Part shown: piece after piece, positions 1 through 12,480 of the stretch
How the letters are laid out: each line of letters opens with the position of its first letter
Position numbering within the stretch: the stretch's first letter is position 1
Assembly (NCBI GenBank): GCA_963680875.1
Contig: OY804576.1
Location: 77,381,668-77,445,667, forward strand
Source: Bathymodiolus brooksi
Lineage: Eukaryota; Mollusca; Bivalvia; Mytilida; Modiolidae
Length of the DNA stretch: 64,000 bases
Reading direction: 5' to 3'
Position numbers and translations under genes: made by a program
The notes under the pieces: model-generated
Told to the model about the DNA's origin: nothing
Database searches by the model: none
Seen by the model: the letters and a program-made list of their open reading frames with translations, nothing else

Positions 1-186
1 TGGGCAAGGACTTTGCCATCCTTGATATATTTGTCATGGGATATTTATAGAGACCCTCCTCCACAATTTGTTTTCAAATATCAAAGTTGATATTTGACAC
101 CCTGCCGTGGGCTTGAGGTGCATTATCCCACCTAGGCACTTAAGTCAGTTAAAGACCCGGGCAATACCTTTGACCTAAGTCCAAAC
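1..186 (+). repeat. Representative full-length satellite monomer
   Basis: The window happens to open at the conventional start of the monomer, tgggcaagga, and the next start is at 187. This copy carries the ttgtcatggg form of the AT block, the ccctcctcc form before the dyad, and the one-base-longer taagtcc end. It shows all landmarks: the dyad at 74-97, cctagg at 131-136 and cccggg at 156-161. It is offered as a reference for phase only; it is not the consensus and differs from it at several positions. Confidence 0.9.
74..97. other. Perfect dyad in the monomer (10 bp arms, 4 nt spacer)
   Basis: The arms tcaaatatca (74-83) and tgatatttga (88-97) are exact reverse complements around the spacer aagt. 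The same dyad recurs in most monomers. Three states are common: this perfect form, a form with ggtatttga on the right (one mismatch), and a form with tcaattatca on the left (one mismatch). It could extrude as a short hairpin or cruciform, or bind a dimeric protein; neither is shown by the sequence. Confidence 0.85.
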
Positions 187-229
187 TGGGCAAGAACGTT
201 GCCGTATTTGACATATTTTGTAAGGGATA

Positions 230-900
230 TTTATAGAGACCACCTCCACAATTTTTTTTCAATTATCAAAATTCATATTTGACACCCTGCTGTGGGCTTG
301 AAGTGCATTATCCCACCTAGGCACTTAAGTCAGTTAAAGACCCGGGTAATACCTTTAACTTAGTCAAAAGTGGGCAAGAACGTTGCCGTCCTTGACATAT
401 TTTTATGGCATATTTATAGAGACCCCCTCCACAATTTGATTTCAAATATCAAAGTTGATATTTGACACCCTGTTGTGGGCTTGAGGTGTATTATCCCACC
501 TAGGCACTTAAATCAGTTAAAGAGCCGGGCAATACCTTTAACTTAGCCAAAAGTGGGCAAGAACTTTGCCGTCCTTGACATATTTTTTATGGGATATTCA
601 TAGAGTCCCCCCTCCACAATTTTTTTTCAAATATCAAAATTGATATTTGACACCCTGCTGTGGGCTTGAGGGACATTATCCCACCTAGGCACTTAAGTCA
701 GTTAAAGACCCGGGCAATACCTTTAACTTAGTTAAAGGTGGGCAAGAACTTTGCAGTCCTTGACATATTTTTATGGCATATTTATAGAGACACCCTCCAC
801 AATTTGATTTCAAATATCAAAGTTGATATTTGACACCCTGCTGTGGGCTTGAGGTGCATTATGCCACCTAGGCAATTATATCAGTTAAAGACCCGGGAAA
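230..900 (+). repeat. Monomer block recurring at long range (8867 bp downstream)
   Basis: This block of nearly four monomers, starting with a gaccacctcc monomer and ending with an atgccacctaggcaattata monomer, reappears in the same order at about 9097-9767. Matching landmarks keep a constant offset of 8867 bp (for example 236 to 9103 and 841 to 9708). A few substitutions separate the copies, so the duplication is older than the block duplications elsewhere in the window. Confidence 0.75.
627..650. other. Longest form of the monomer dyad (11 bp arms, 2 nt spacer)
   Basis: Here the spacer change aagt to aaat lengthens the pairing. The arms tcaaatatcaa (627-637) and ttgatatttga (640-650) are perfect reverse complements separated by aa. 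The same form recurs in other monomers, for example near 9510, 32890 and 33250. It is the strongest self-complementary element seen in the satellite. Confidence 0.85.
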
Positions 901-2116
901 TACCTTTAACTTAGCCAAAAGTGGGAAAGAACTTTGCTGTCCTTGACATATTTTTTATGGGATATTTATAGAGTCCCCCCTCCACAATTTTTTTTCAATT
1001 ATCGAAATTGATATTTGACACCCTGCTGTGGGCTTGAGGTGCATTATCCCACCTAGGCACTTAAGTCAGTTAAAAAGCCCGGCAATAGCTTTAACTTAGT
1101 CAAAAGTGGGCAAGAACTTTGCCATCCTTGAAATATTTGTCATGGGATATTTATAGAGACCCTCCTCCACAATTTGTTTTCAAATATCAAAGTTGATATT
1201 TGACACCCTGCTGTGGGCCTGAGGTGGATTATCCCACCTAGGCACTTAAATCAGTTAAAGAGCCGGGCAATACCTTTAACCTAAGCCCAAAGTGGGCAAG
1301 AACGTTGCCGTCTTTGACATATTTTGTATGGGATATTCATAGAGACCCCCCTCCACAATTTGCTTTCAAATATCAAAGTTGGTATTTGACACCCTGCTGT
1401 GGGCTTGAGGTGCATTATCCCACCTAGGCACTGAAGTCAGTTAAAGAGCCCGGCAATACCTTTAACTTAGTCAAAAGTGGGCAAGAACCTTGTCGTCCTT
1501 GACATGTTTTTATGGCATATTAATAGAGAGCCCCTCCACAATTTGATTTCAAATATCAAAGTTGATATTTGACACCCTGTTGTGGGCTTGAGGTGTATTA
1601 TCCCACCTAGGCACTTAAATCAGTTAAAGAGCCGGGCAATACCTTTAACCTAGCCAAAAGTGGGCAAGAACTTTGCCGTCCTTGACATATTTTTTATGGG
1701 ATATTAATAGAGACCCCCCTCCACAATTTGTTTTCAAATATCAAAGTTGGTATTTGAAACCCTGCTGTGGGCATGAGGTGCATTATCCCACCTAGGCACT
1801 TGAGTCAGTTAAAGTCCCGGGCAATACCTTTAACCTAGCCAAAAGTGGGCAAGAACTTTGCCGTCCTTGACATATTTGTTATGGGATATTTATAGAGAAC
1901 ACCCTCCACAATTTGTTTTCAAATATGAAAGTTGGTATTTGACACCCTGCTGTGGGCTTAAGGTGCATTATCCCACCTAGGCACTTAAGTCAGTTAAAGA
2001 CCCGGGCAATACCTTTAACTTAGCTAAAAGTGGGCAAGAACTTTGCCGTCCTTGATATATTTTTCATGGGATATTTATAGAGACCCCCCTCCACAATTTG
2101 TTTTCAAATATCTAAG

Positions 2117-4701
2117 TTGATATTTGACACCCTGCTGTGGGCTTGAGGTGGCTTATGCCACCTAGGCACTGAAGTCAGTTAAAAACCCAGGCAATACCTT
2201 TAACTTAGCCAAAAGTGGGCAAGAACTTTGCCGTCATTGACATATTTTTTATGGGATATTAATAGAGTCCCTCCTCCACAATTTTTTTTCGATTATCAAA
2301 ATTCATATTTGACACCCTGCTGTGGGCTTGAGGTGCATTTTGCCACCTAGGCACTTAGATTAGTTAAAGACCCGGGAAATACCTTTAACTTAGCCAAAAG
2401 TGGGCAAGAACTTTGCCATCCTTGATATATTTGTCATGGGATATTTATAGAGACCCTCCTCCACAATTTGTTTTCAAATATCAAAGTTGATATTTGACAC
2501 CCTGCCGTGGGCTTGAGGTGCATTATCCCACCTAGGCACTTAAGTCAGTTAAAGACCCGGTCAATACCTTTAACCTAAGCCCAAAGTGGGCAAGAACGTT
2601 GCCGTCTTTGACATATTTTGTATGGGATATTCATAGAGACCCCCCACCACAATTTGCTTTCAAATATCAAAATTGGTATTTGACACCCTGCTGTGGGCTT
2701 GAGGTGCATTATCCCACCTAGGCACTTAAGTCAGTTAAAGAGCCCGGCAATACCTTTAACTTAGCCAAAAATGGGAAAGAACTTTGCCGTCCTTGACATA
2801 TTTTGTATGGGATATTTATAGAGACCCCCCTCCACAATTTGTTTTCAAATATCAAAGTTGGTATTTGAAACCCTGCTGTGGGCCTGAGGTGGATTATCCC
2901 ACCTAGGCACTTAAATCAGTTAAAGAGCCGGGCAATACCTTTAACTTAGTCAAAAGTGGGCAAGAACCTTGCCGTCCTTGACATATTTTTATGGCATATT
3001 TATAGAGAGTCCCTCCACAATTTGATTTCAAATATCAAAGTTGATATTTGACACCCTGTTGTGGGCTTGAGGTGCATTATCCCACCTAGGCACTTAAATC
3101 AGTTAAAGAGCCGGGCAATACCTTTAACTTAGCCAAAAGTGGGAAAGAACTTTGCTGTCCTTGACATATTTTTTATGGGATATTTATAGAGTCCCCCCTC
3201 CACAATTTTTTTTCAATTATCGAAATTGATATTTGACACCCTGCTGTGGGCTTGAGGTGCATTATCCCACCTAGGCACTTAAGTCAGTTAAAAAGCCCGG
3301 CAATACCTTTAACTTAGTCAAAAGTGGGCAAGAACTTTGCCGTCCTTGACATATTTTGTATGGGATATTTATAGAGACCCACCTCCACAATTTGTTTTCA
3401 AATATCAAAGTTGGTATTTGAAACCCTGCTGTGGGCCTGAGCTGGATTATCCCACCTAGGCACTTAAATCAGTTAAAGAGCCGGGCAATACCTTTAACTT
3501 AGCCAAAAGTGGGCAAGAACTTTGCCGTCCTTGACATATTTTTTATGGGATATTTATAGAGTCCCCCCTCCACAATTTTTTTTCAATTATCAAAATTGAT
3601 ATTTGACACCCTGCTGTGGGCTTGAGGTGCATTATGCCACCTAGGCACTTATATCAGTTAAACACCCGGGAAATACCTTTAACTTAGCTAAAAGTGGGCA
3701 AGAACTTTGCCGTCCTTGAAATATTTTTTATGGGATATTTATAGAGACCCCCCTCCACAATTTGTTTTCAAATATCTAAGTTGATATTTGAGACCCTGCT
3801 TTGGGCTTGAGGTGGCTTATCCCACCTAAGCACTGACGTCAGTTAAAGACCCGGGCAATACCGTTAACTTAGCCAAAAGTGGGCAAGAACTTTGCCGTCC
3901 TTGACATATTTTTTATGGGATATTTATAGAGACCACCTCCACAATTTTTTTTCAATTATCAAAATTCATATTTGACACCCTGCTGTGGGCTTGAGGTGGC
4001 TTATCCCACCTAGGCACTGACGTCAGTTAGAGACCCGGGTAATACCTTTAACTTAGTCAAAAGTGGGCAAGAACTTTGCCGTCCTTGACATATTTTTATG
4101 GCATATTTATAGAGACCCCCTCCACAATTTGATTTCAAATATCAAAGTTGATATTTGACACCCTGTTGTGGGCTTGAGGTGCATTATCCCACCTAGGCAC
4201 TTAAATCAGTTAAAAAGCCGGGCAATACCTTTAACTTAGCCAAAAGTGGGCAAGACCTTTGCCGTCCTTGACATATTTTTTATGGGATATTTATAGAGTC
4301 CCCCCTCCACAATTTTTTTTCAATTATCAAAATTGATATTTGACACCCTGCTGTGGGCTTGAGGTGCATTATCCCACCTAGGCACTTAAGTCAGTTAAAG
4401 ACCCGGGCAATACCTTTAACTTAGTCAAAAGTGGGTAAGAACTTTGCCGTCCTTGACATATTTTTTATGGCATATTTATAGAGACCACCTCCACAATTTG
4501 ATTTCAAATATCAAAGTTGATATTTGACACCCTGTTGTGGGCTTGAGGTGCATTATCCCACCTAGGCACTTAAATCAGTTAAAGAGCCGGGCAATATCTT
4601 TAACTTAGCCAAAAGTGGGCAAGAACTTTGCCGTCCTTGACATATTTTTTATGGGATATTTATAGAGTCCCCCCTCCACAATTTTTTTTCAATTATCAAA
4701 A
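2117..4701 (+). repeat. 14-monomer block, copy 1 of a 2585 bp tandem duplication
   Basis: Landmarks in this block recur exactly 2585 bp later. Examples are the ggcttatgccacc monomer (2151 and 4736), the catccttgatatatttgtc monomer start (2401 and 4986), the unusual ccccccaccac (near 2640 and 5225), agaccctgctttggg (near 3790 and 6375), and the rare gaatgcc-like variants such as caagaccttt (near 4251 and 6836). No difference was noticed by eye. Length 2585 is 14 monomers. The copies abut directly, with the junction inside the dyad of a monomer near 4701/4702. Confidence 0.85.
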
Positions 4702-7286
4702 TTGATATTTGACACCCTGCTGTGGGCTTGAGGTGGCTTATGCCACCTAGGCACTGAAGTCAGTTAAAAACCCAGGCAATACCTTTAACTTAGCCAAAAG
4801 TGGGCAAGAACTTTGCCGTCATTGACATATTTTTTATGGGATATTAATAGAGTCCCTCCTCCACAATTTTTTTTCGATTATCAAAATTCATATTTGACAC
4901 CCTGCTGTGGGCTTGAGGTGCATTTTGCCACCTAGGCACTTAGATTAGTTAAAGACCCGGGAAATACCTTTAACTTAGCCAAAAGTGGGCAAGAACTTTG
5001 CCATCCTTGATATATTTGTCATGGGATATTTATAGAGACCCTCCTCCACAATTTGTTTTCAAATATCAAAGTTGATATTTGACACCCTGCCGTGGGCTTG
5101 AGGTGCATTATCCCACCTAGGCACTTAAGTCAGTTAAAGACCCGGTCAATACCTTTAACCTAAGCCCAAAGTGGGCAAGAACGTTGCCGTCTTTGACATA
5201 TTTTGTATGGGATATTCATAGAGACCCCCCACCACAATTTGCTTTCAAATATCAAAATTGGTATTTGACACCCTGCTGTGGGCTTGAGGTGCATTATCCC
5301 ACCTAGGCACTTAAGTCAGTTAAAGAGCCCGGCAATACCTTTAACTTAGCCAAAAATGGGAAAGAACTTTGCCGTCCTTGACATATTTTGTATGGGATAT
5401 TTATAGAGACCCCCCTCCACAATTTGTTTTCAAATATCAAAGTTGGTATTTGAAACCCTGCTGTGGGCCTGAGGTGGATTATCCCACCTAGGCACTTAAA
5501 TCAGTTAAAGAGCCGGGCAATACCTTTAACTTAGTCAAAAGTGGGCAAGAACCTTGCCGTCCTTGACATATTTTTATGGCATATTTATAGAGAGTCCCTC
5601 CACAATTTGATTTCAAATATCAAAGTTGATATTTGACACCCTGTTGTGGGCTTGAGGTGCATTATCCCACCTAGGCACTTAAATCAGTTAAAGAGCCGGG
5701 CAATACCTTTAACTTAGCCAAAAGTGGGAAAGAACTTTGCTGTCCTTGACATATTTTTTATGGGATATTTATAGAGTCCCCCCTCCACAATTTTTTTTCA
5801 ATTATCGAAATTGATATTTGACACCCTGCTGTGGGCTTGAGGTGCATTATCCCACCTAGGCACTTAAGTCAGTTAAAAAGCCCGGCAATACCTTTAACTT
5901 AGTCAAAAGTGGGCAAGAACTTTGCCGTCCTTGACATATTTTGTATGGGATATTTATAGAGACCCACCTCCACAATTTGTTTTCAAATATCAAAGTTGGT
6001 ATTTGAAACCCTGCTGTGGGCCTGAGCTGGATTATCCCACCTAGGCACTTAAATCAGTTAAAGAGCCGGGCAATACCTTTAACTTAGCCAAAAGTGGGCA
6101 AGAACTTTGCCGTCCTTGACATATTTTTTATGGGATATTTATAGAGTCCCCCCTCCACAATTTTTTTTCAATTATCAAAATTGATATTTGACACCCTGCT
6201 GTGGGCTTGAGGTGCATTATGCCACCTAGGCACTTATATCAGTTAAACACCCGGGAAATACCTTTAACTTAGCTAAAAGTGGGCAAGAACTTTGCCGTCC
6301 TTGAAATATTTTTTATGGGATATTTATAGAGACCCCCCTCCACAATTTGTTTTCAAATATCTAAGTTGATATTTGAGACCCTGCTTTGGGCTTGAGGTGG
6401 CTTATCCCACCTAAGCACTGACGTCAGTTAAAGACCCGGGCAATACCGTTAACTTAGCCAAAAGTGGGCAAGAACTTTGCCGTCCTTGACATATTTTTTA
6501 TGGGATATTTATAGAGACCACCTCCACAATTTTTTTTCAATTATCAAAATTCATATTTGACACCCTGCTGTGGGCTTGAGGTGGCTTATCCCACCTAGGC
6601 ACTGACGTCAGTTAGAGACCCGGGTAATACCTTTAACTTAGTCAAAAGTGGGCAAGAACTTTGCCGTCCTTGACATATTTTTATGGCATATTTATAGAGA
6701 CCCCCTCCACAATTTGATTTCAAATATCAAAGTTGATATTTGACACCCTGTTGTGGGCTTGAGGTGCATTATCCCACCTAGGCACTTAAATCAGTTAAAA
6801 AGCCGGGCAATACCTTTAACTTAGCCAAAAGTGGGCAAGACCTTTGCCGTCCTTGACATATTTTTTATGGGATATTTATAGAGTCCCCCCTCCACAATTT
6901 TTTTTCAATTATCAAAATTGATATTTGACACCCTGCTGTGGGCTTGAGGTGCATTATCCCACCTAGGCACTTAAGTCAGTTAAAGACCCGGGCAATACCT
7001 TTAACTTAGTCAAAAGTGGGTAAGAACTTTGCCGTCCTTGACATATTTTTTATGGCATATTTATAGAGACCACCTCCACAATTTGATTTCAAATATCAAA
7101 GTTGATATTTGACACCCTGTTGTGGGCTTGAGGTGCATTATCCCACCTAGGCACTTAAATCAGTTAAAGAGCCGGGCAATATCTTTAACTTAGCCAAAAG
7201 TGGGCAAGAACTTTGCCGTCCTTGACATATTTTTTATGGGATATTTATAGAGTCCCCCCTCCACAATTTTTTTTCAATTATCAAAA
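4702..7286 (+). repeat. 14-monomer block, copy 2 of the 2585 bp tandem duplication
   Basis: This is an apparently identical repeat of 2117-4701. After about 7286 the sequence does not begin a third copy: the monomer reads gaggtgcataatgccaccaa instead of the block's opening gaggtggcttatgccacc. The near identity over 2.6 kb, inside an array where neighbouring monomers differ clearly, marks a recent duplication, or an assembly duplication. Confidence 0.85.
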
Positions 7287-7385
7287 TTGATATTTGACAC
7301 CCTGCTGTGGGCTTGAGGTGCATAATGCCACCAAGGCACTTATATCAGTTAAACACCCGGGAAATACCTTTAACTTAGCCAAAAT

Positions 7386-7860
7386 TGGGCAAGAACTTTG
7401 CCATCCTTGATATATTTGTCATGGGATATTCATAGAGACCCTCCTCCACAACTTTGCCGTCCTTGACATATTTTGTATGGGATATTAATAGAGACCCCCC
7501 TCCACAATTTGTTTTCAAATATCAAAGTTGGTATTTGAAACCCTGCTGTGGGCCTGGGGTGGATTATCCCACCTAGGCACTTAAATCAGTTAAAGAGCCG
7601 GGCAATACCTTTAACTTAGTCAAAAGTGGGCAAGAACTTGCCGTCCTTGACATATTTTTATGGCATATTTATAGAGACCCCCTCCACAATTTGATTTCAA
7701 ATATCAAAGTTGATATTTGACACCCTGTTGTAGGCTTGAGGCGCATTATCCCACCTAGGCACTTAAATCAGTTAAAGAGCAGGGCAATACCTTTAACTTA
7801 GCATTTATAGAGTCCCCCCTCCACAATTTTTTTTCAATTATAAAAATTGATATTTGACAC
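7386..7860 (+). repeat. T1-T2 rearranged haplotype 1
   Basis: T1 (junction 7451/7452) joins monomer position 66 (ccacaa) back to position 11 (ctttgcc), adding a 56 bp partial repeat. T2 (junction 7802/7803) joins position 179 (cttagc) to position 43 (atttatagag), deleting 48 bp and leaving a monomer of about 137 bp. Spacing is 351 bp. This is the leftmost example in the window. Confidence 0.85.
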
Positions 7861-9096
7861 CCTGCTGTGGGCTTGAGGTGCATTATCCCACCTAGGCACT
7901 TAGGTCAGTTAAAGAGCCCGGCAATACCTTTAACTTAGCCAAAAATGGGCAAGAACTTTGCCGTCCTTGACATATTTTGTATGGGATATTTATAGAGACC
8001 CCCCTCCACAATTTGTTTTCAAATATCAAAGTTGGTATTTGAAACCCTGCTGTGGGCCTGAGGTGGATTATCCCACCTAGGCACTTATGTCAGTTAAAGT
8101 CCCGGGCAATACCTTTAACCTAGCCAAAAGTGGGCAAGAACTTTGCCGTCCTTGACATATTTTTATGGCATATTTATAGAGACCCCCTCCACAATTTGTT
8201 TTCAAATATCAAAGTTGATATTTGACACCCTTCTGTGGGCTTGAGGTGCATTATCCCACCTAGGCACTTAGATCAGTTAAAGACCCGGGAAATACCTTTA
8301 ACTTAGCTAAAAATGGACAAGAACTTTGCCATCCTTGATATATTTGTCATGGGATATTAATAGAGACCCTCCTCCACAATTTGTTTTCAAATATCAAAGT
8401 TGATATTTGACACCCTGCTGTGGGCTTGAGGTGCATTATCCCACCTAGGCACTTAAGTCAGTTAAAGACCCGGGCAATACCTTTAACCTAAGCCCAAAGT
8501 GGACAAGGACGTAGCCGTCCTTGACATATTTTGTATGGGATATTCATAGAGACCCCCCTACACAATTTGCTTTCAAATATCAAAGTTGGTATTTGACACC
8601 CTGCTGTGGGCTTGATGTGCATTATCCCACCTAGGCACTTAAGTCAGTTAAAGAGCCCGGCAATACCTTTAACTTAGCCAAAATTGGGAAAGAACTTTGC
8701 CGTCCTTGACATATTTTGTGCGGCATATTTATAGAGACCCCCCTCCACAATTTGATTTCAAATATCAAAGTTGATATTTGACACCCTGTTGTGGGCTTGA
8801 GGTGCATTATCCCACCTAGGGACTTAATTCAGTTAAAGAGCCGGGCAATACCTTTAACCTAGCCAAAAGTGGGCAAGACTTTGCTGTCCTTGACATATTT
8901 GTTATGGGATATTTATAGAGACCCCCTCCACAATTTGTTTTCAAATATCAAAGTTGGTATTTGAAACCCTGCTGTGGGCCTGAGGTGCATTATCCCACCT
9001 AGGCACTTAAGTCAGTTAAAGACCCGGGCAATACCTTTAACCTAAGCCCAAAGTGGGCAAGAACTTTGCCGTCTTTGAAATATTTTGTATGGGATA

Positions 9097-9767
9097 TTTA
9101 TAGAGACCACCTCCACAATTTTTTTTCAATTATAAAAATTCATATTTGACACCCTGCTGTGGGCTTGAAGTGCATTATCCCACCTAGGCACTTAAGTCAG
9201 TTAAAGACCCGGGTAATACCTTTAACTTAGTCAAAAGTGGGCAAGAACTTTGCCGTCCTTGACATATTTTTATGGCATATTTATAGAGACCCCCTCCACA
9301 ATTTGATTTCAAATATCAAAGTTGATATTTGACACCCTGTTGTGGGCTTGAGGTGTATTATCCCACCTAGGCACTTAAATCAGTTAAAGAGCCGGGCAAT
9401 ACCTTTAACTTAGCCAAAAGTGGGCAAGAACTTTGCCGTCCTTGACAAATTTTTTATGGGATATTCATAGAGTCCCCCCTCCACAATTTTTTTTCAAATA
9501 TCAAAATTGATATTTGACACCCTGCTGTGGGCTTGAGGGACATTATACCACCTAGGCACTTAAGTCAGTTAAAGACCCGGGCAATACCTTTAACTTAGTT
9601 AAAGGTGGGCAAGAACTTTGCCGTCCTTGACATATTTTTATGGCATATTTATAGAGACCCCCTCCACAATTTGATTTCAAATATCAAAGTTGGTATTTGA
9701 CACCCTGCTGTGGGCTTGAGGTGCATTATGCCACCTAGGCAATTATATCAGTTAAAGACCCGGGAAA
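9097..9767 (+). repeat. Second copy of the 0.23-0.90 kb monomer block
   Basis: This has the same monomer order as 230-900 at a fixed 8867 bp offset. Past about 9770 the relationship continues only with shifted offsets (about 8682, then about 8497 bp), so roughly 0.9-2.1 kb and 9.8-10.6 kb are also related but have each gained or lost single monomers. Confidence 0.7.
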
Positions 9768-12002
9768 TACCATTCACTTAGCCAAAAATGGGCAAGAACT
9801 TTGCCATCCTTGAAATATTTGTCATGGGATATTTATAGAGACCCTCCTCCACAATTTGTTTTCAAATATCAAAGTTGATATTTGACACCCTGCTGTGGGC
9901 CTGAGGTGGATTATCCCACCTAGGCACTTAAATCAGTTAAAGAGCCGGGCAATACCTTTAACTTAGTCAAAAGTGGGCAAGAACCTTGCCGTCCTTGACA
10001 TATTTTTATGGCATATTTATAGAGAGCCCCTCCACAATTTGATTTCAAATATCAAAGTTGATATTTGACACCCTGTTGTGGACTTGAGGTGCATTATCCC
10101 ACCTAGGCACTTAAATCAGTTAAAGAGCCGGGCAATACCTTTACCTTAGCCAAAAGTGGGCAAGAACTTTGCCGTCCTTGACATATTTTTTATGGGATAT
10201 TTATAGAGACCCCCCTCCACAATTTGTTTTCAAATATCAAAGTTGGTATTTGAAACCCTGCTGTGGGCATGAGGTGCATTATCCCACCTAGGCACTTAAG
10301 TCAGTTAAAGTCCCGGGCAATACCTTAAACTTAGCCAAAAGTGGGCAAGAACTTTGCCGTCCTTGACATATTTGTTATGGGATATTTATAGAGAACACCC
10401 TGCACAATTTGTTTTCAAATATGAAAGTTGGTATTTGACACCCTGCTGTGGGCTTAAGGTGCATTATCCCACCTAGGCACTTAAGTCAGTTAAAGACCCG
10501 GGCAATACCTTTAACTTAGCTAAAAGTGGTCAAGAACTTTGCCGTCCTTGATATATTTATCATGGGATATTTATAGAGACCCCCCTCCACAATTTGTTTT
10601 CAAATATCTAAGTTGATATTTGACACCCTGCTGTGGGCTTGAGGTGGCTTATCCCACCTAGGCACTGAAGTCAGTTAAAAACCCAGGCAATACCTTTAAC
10701 TTAGCCAAAAGTGGGCAAGAACTTTGCCGTCATTGACATATTTTTTATGGGATATTTATAGAGTCCCCCCTCCACTTTTTTTTTTCAATTATCAAAATTG
10801 ATATTTGACACCCTGCTGCGGGCTTGAGGTGCATTATCCCACCTAGGCACTTAGATCAGTTAAAGACCCGGGAAATACCTTTAACTTAGACAAAAATGGG
10901 CAAGAACTTTGCCATCCTTGATATATTTGTCATGGGATATTAATAGAGACCCTCCTCAACAATTTGCTTTCAAATATCAAAGTTGATATTTGACACACTG
11001 CCGTGGGCTTGAGGTGCATTATCCCACCTAGGCACTTAAGTCAGTTAAAGACCCGGGCAATACCTTTAACCTAAGCCCAAAGTGGGCAAGAACGTTGCCG
11101 TCTTTGACATATTTTTATGGCATATTTATAGAGAGTCCCTCCACAATTTTTTTTTCAAATATCAAAGTTGATATTTGACACCCTGTTGTGGGCTTGAGGT
11201 GCATTATCCCACCTAGGCACTTAAATCAGTTAAAGAGCCGGGCAATACCTTTAACTTAGCCAAAAGTGGGAAAGAACTTTGCTGTCCTTGACATATTTTT
11301 TATGGGATATTTATAGAGTCCCCCCTCCACAATTTTTTTTCAATTATCGAAATTGATATTTGACACCCTGCTGTGGGCTTGAGCTGGATTATCCCACCTA
11401 GGCACTTAAGTCAGTTAAAGTCCCAGGCAATACCTTTAACTTAGTCAAAAGTGGGCAAGAACTTGACCGTCCTTGATATATTTTTTATGGGATATTTATA
11501 GAGACCCCCCTCCACAATTTGTTTTTAAATATATAAGTTGATATTTGACACCCTGCTGTGGGCTTGAGGTGGCTTATCCCACCTAGGCACTGACGTCAGT
11601 TAAAGACCCGGGCAATACCTTTAACTTAGCCAAAAATGGGCAAGAACTTTGCCGTCCTTGACATATTTTTTATGGGATATTTATAGAGACCACCTCCACA
11701 ATTTTTTTTCAAATATCAAAATTCATATTTGACACCCTGCTGTGGGCTTGAGGTGCATTATCCCACCTAGGAACTTAAGTCAGTTAAAGACCCGGGTAAT
11801 ACCTTTAACTTAGTCAAAAATGGGCAAGAACTTTGCCGCCCTTGACATATTTTTATGGCATATTTATAGAGACCCCCTCCACAATTTGATTTCAAATATC
11901 AAAGTTGATATTTGACACCCTGTTGTGGGCTTGAGGTGCATTATCCCACCTAGGCACTTAAATCAGTTAAAGAGCCGGGCAATACCTTTAACTTAGCAAA
12001 AA

Positions 12003-12480
12003 GTGGGCAAGAACTTTGCCGTCCTTGACATATTTTTTATGGGATATTTAGAGAGACCCTCCTCCACAACTTTGCCGTCCTTGACATATTGTGTATGGGA
12101 TATTAATAGAGACCCCCCTCCACAATTTGTTTTCAAATATCAAAGTTGGTATTTGAAACCCTGCTGTGGGCCTGGGATGGATTATCCCACCTAGGCACTT
12201 AAATCAGTTAAAGAGCCGGGCAATACCTTTAACTTAGTCAAAAGTGGGCAAGAACTTGCCGTCCTTGACATATTTTTATGGCATATTTATAGAGACCCCC
12301 TCCACAATTTGATTTCAAATATCAAAGTTGATATTTGACACCCTGTTGTGAGCTTGAGGTGCATTATCCCACCTAGGCACTTAAATCAGTTAAAGAGCCG
12401 GGCAATACCTTTAACTTAGCATTTATAGAGTCCCCCCTCCACAATTTTTTTTCAATTATCAAAATTGATATTTGACACCC
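12003..12480 (+). repeat. T1-T2 rearranged haplotype 2
   Basis: T1 junction is at 12069/12070 and T2 at 12420/12421, 351 bp apart. The T1 monomer here reads atatttagagagaccctcc, so it carries a private change near 12048. The copy lies just left of the 3142 bp HOR. Confidence 0.85.

Larger units (their letters stand above)
7287..12480 (+). repeat. Heterogeneous mosaic of satellite monomers
   Basis: Monomers here alternate between the ttgttttc, ttgatttc and ttttttttc forms of the dyad flank and do not form an obvious tandem HOR. The stretch contains two T1-T2 rearranged haplotypes (7.4-7.8 and 12.0-12.4 kb) and the long-range copy at 9.1-9.8 kb. Nothing other than satellite is visible. Confidence 0.8.

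Noticed and set aside
7440..7810. T1 and T2 junctions as transposon insertion or excision scars
   Set aside because: Both joins link satellite to satellite with no foreign bases, terminal inverted repeats or clear target-site duplication. Recombination between monomers out of register explains them.
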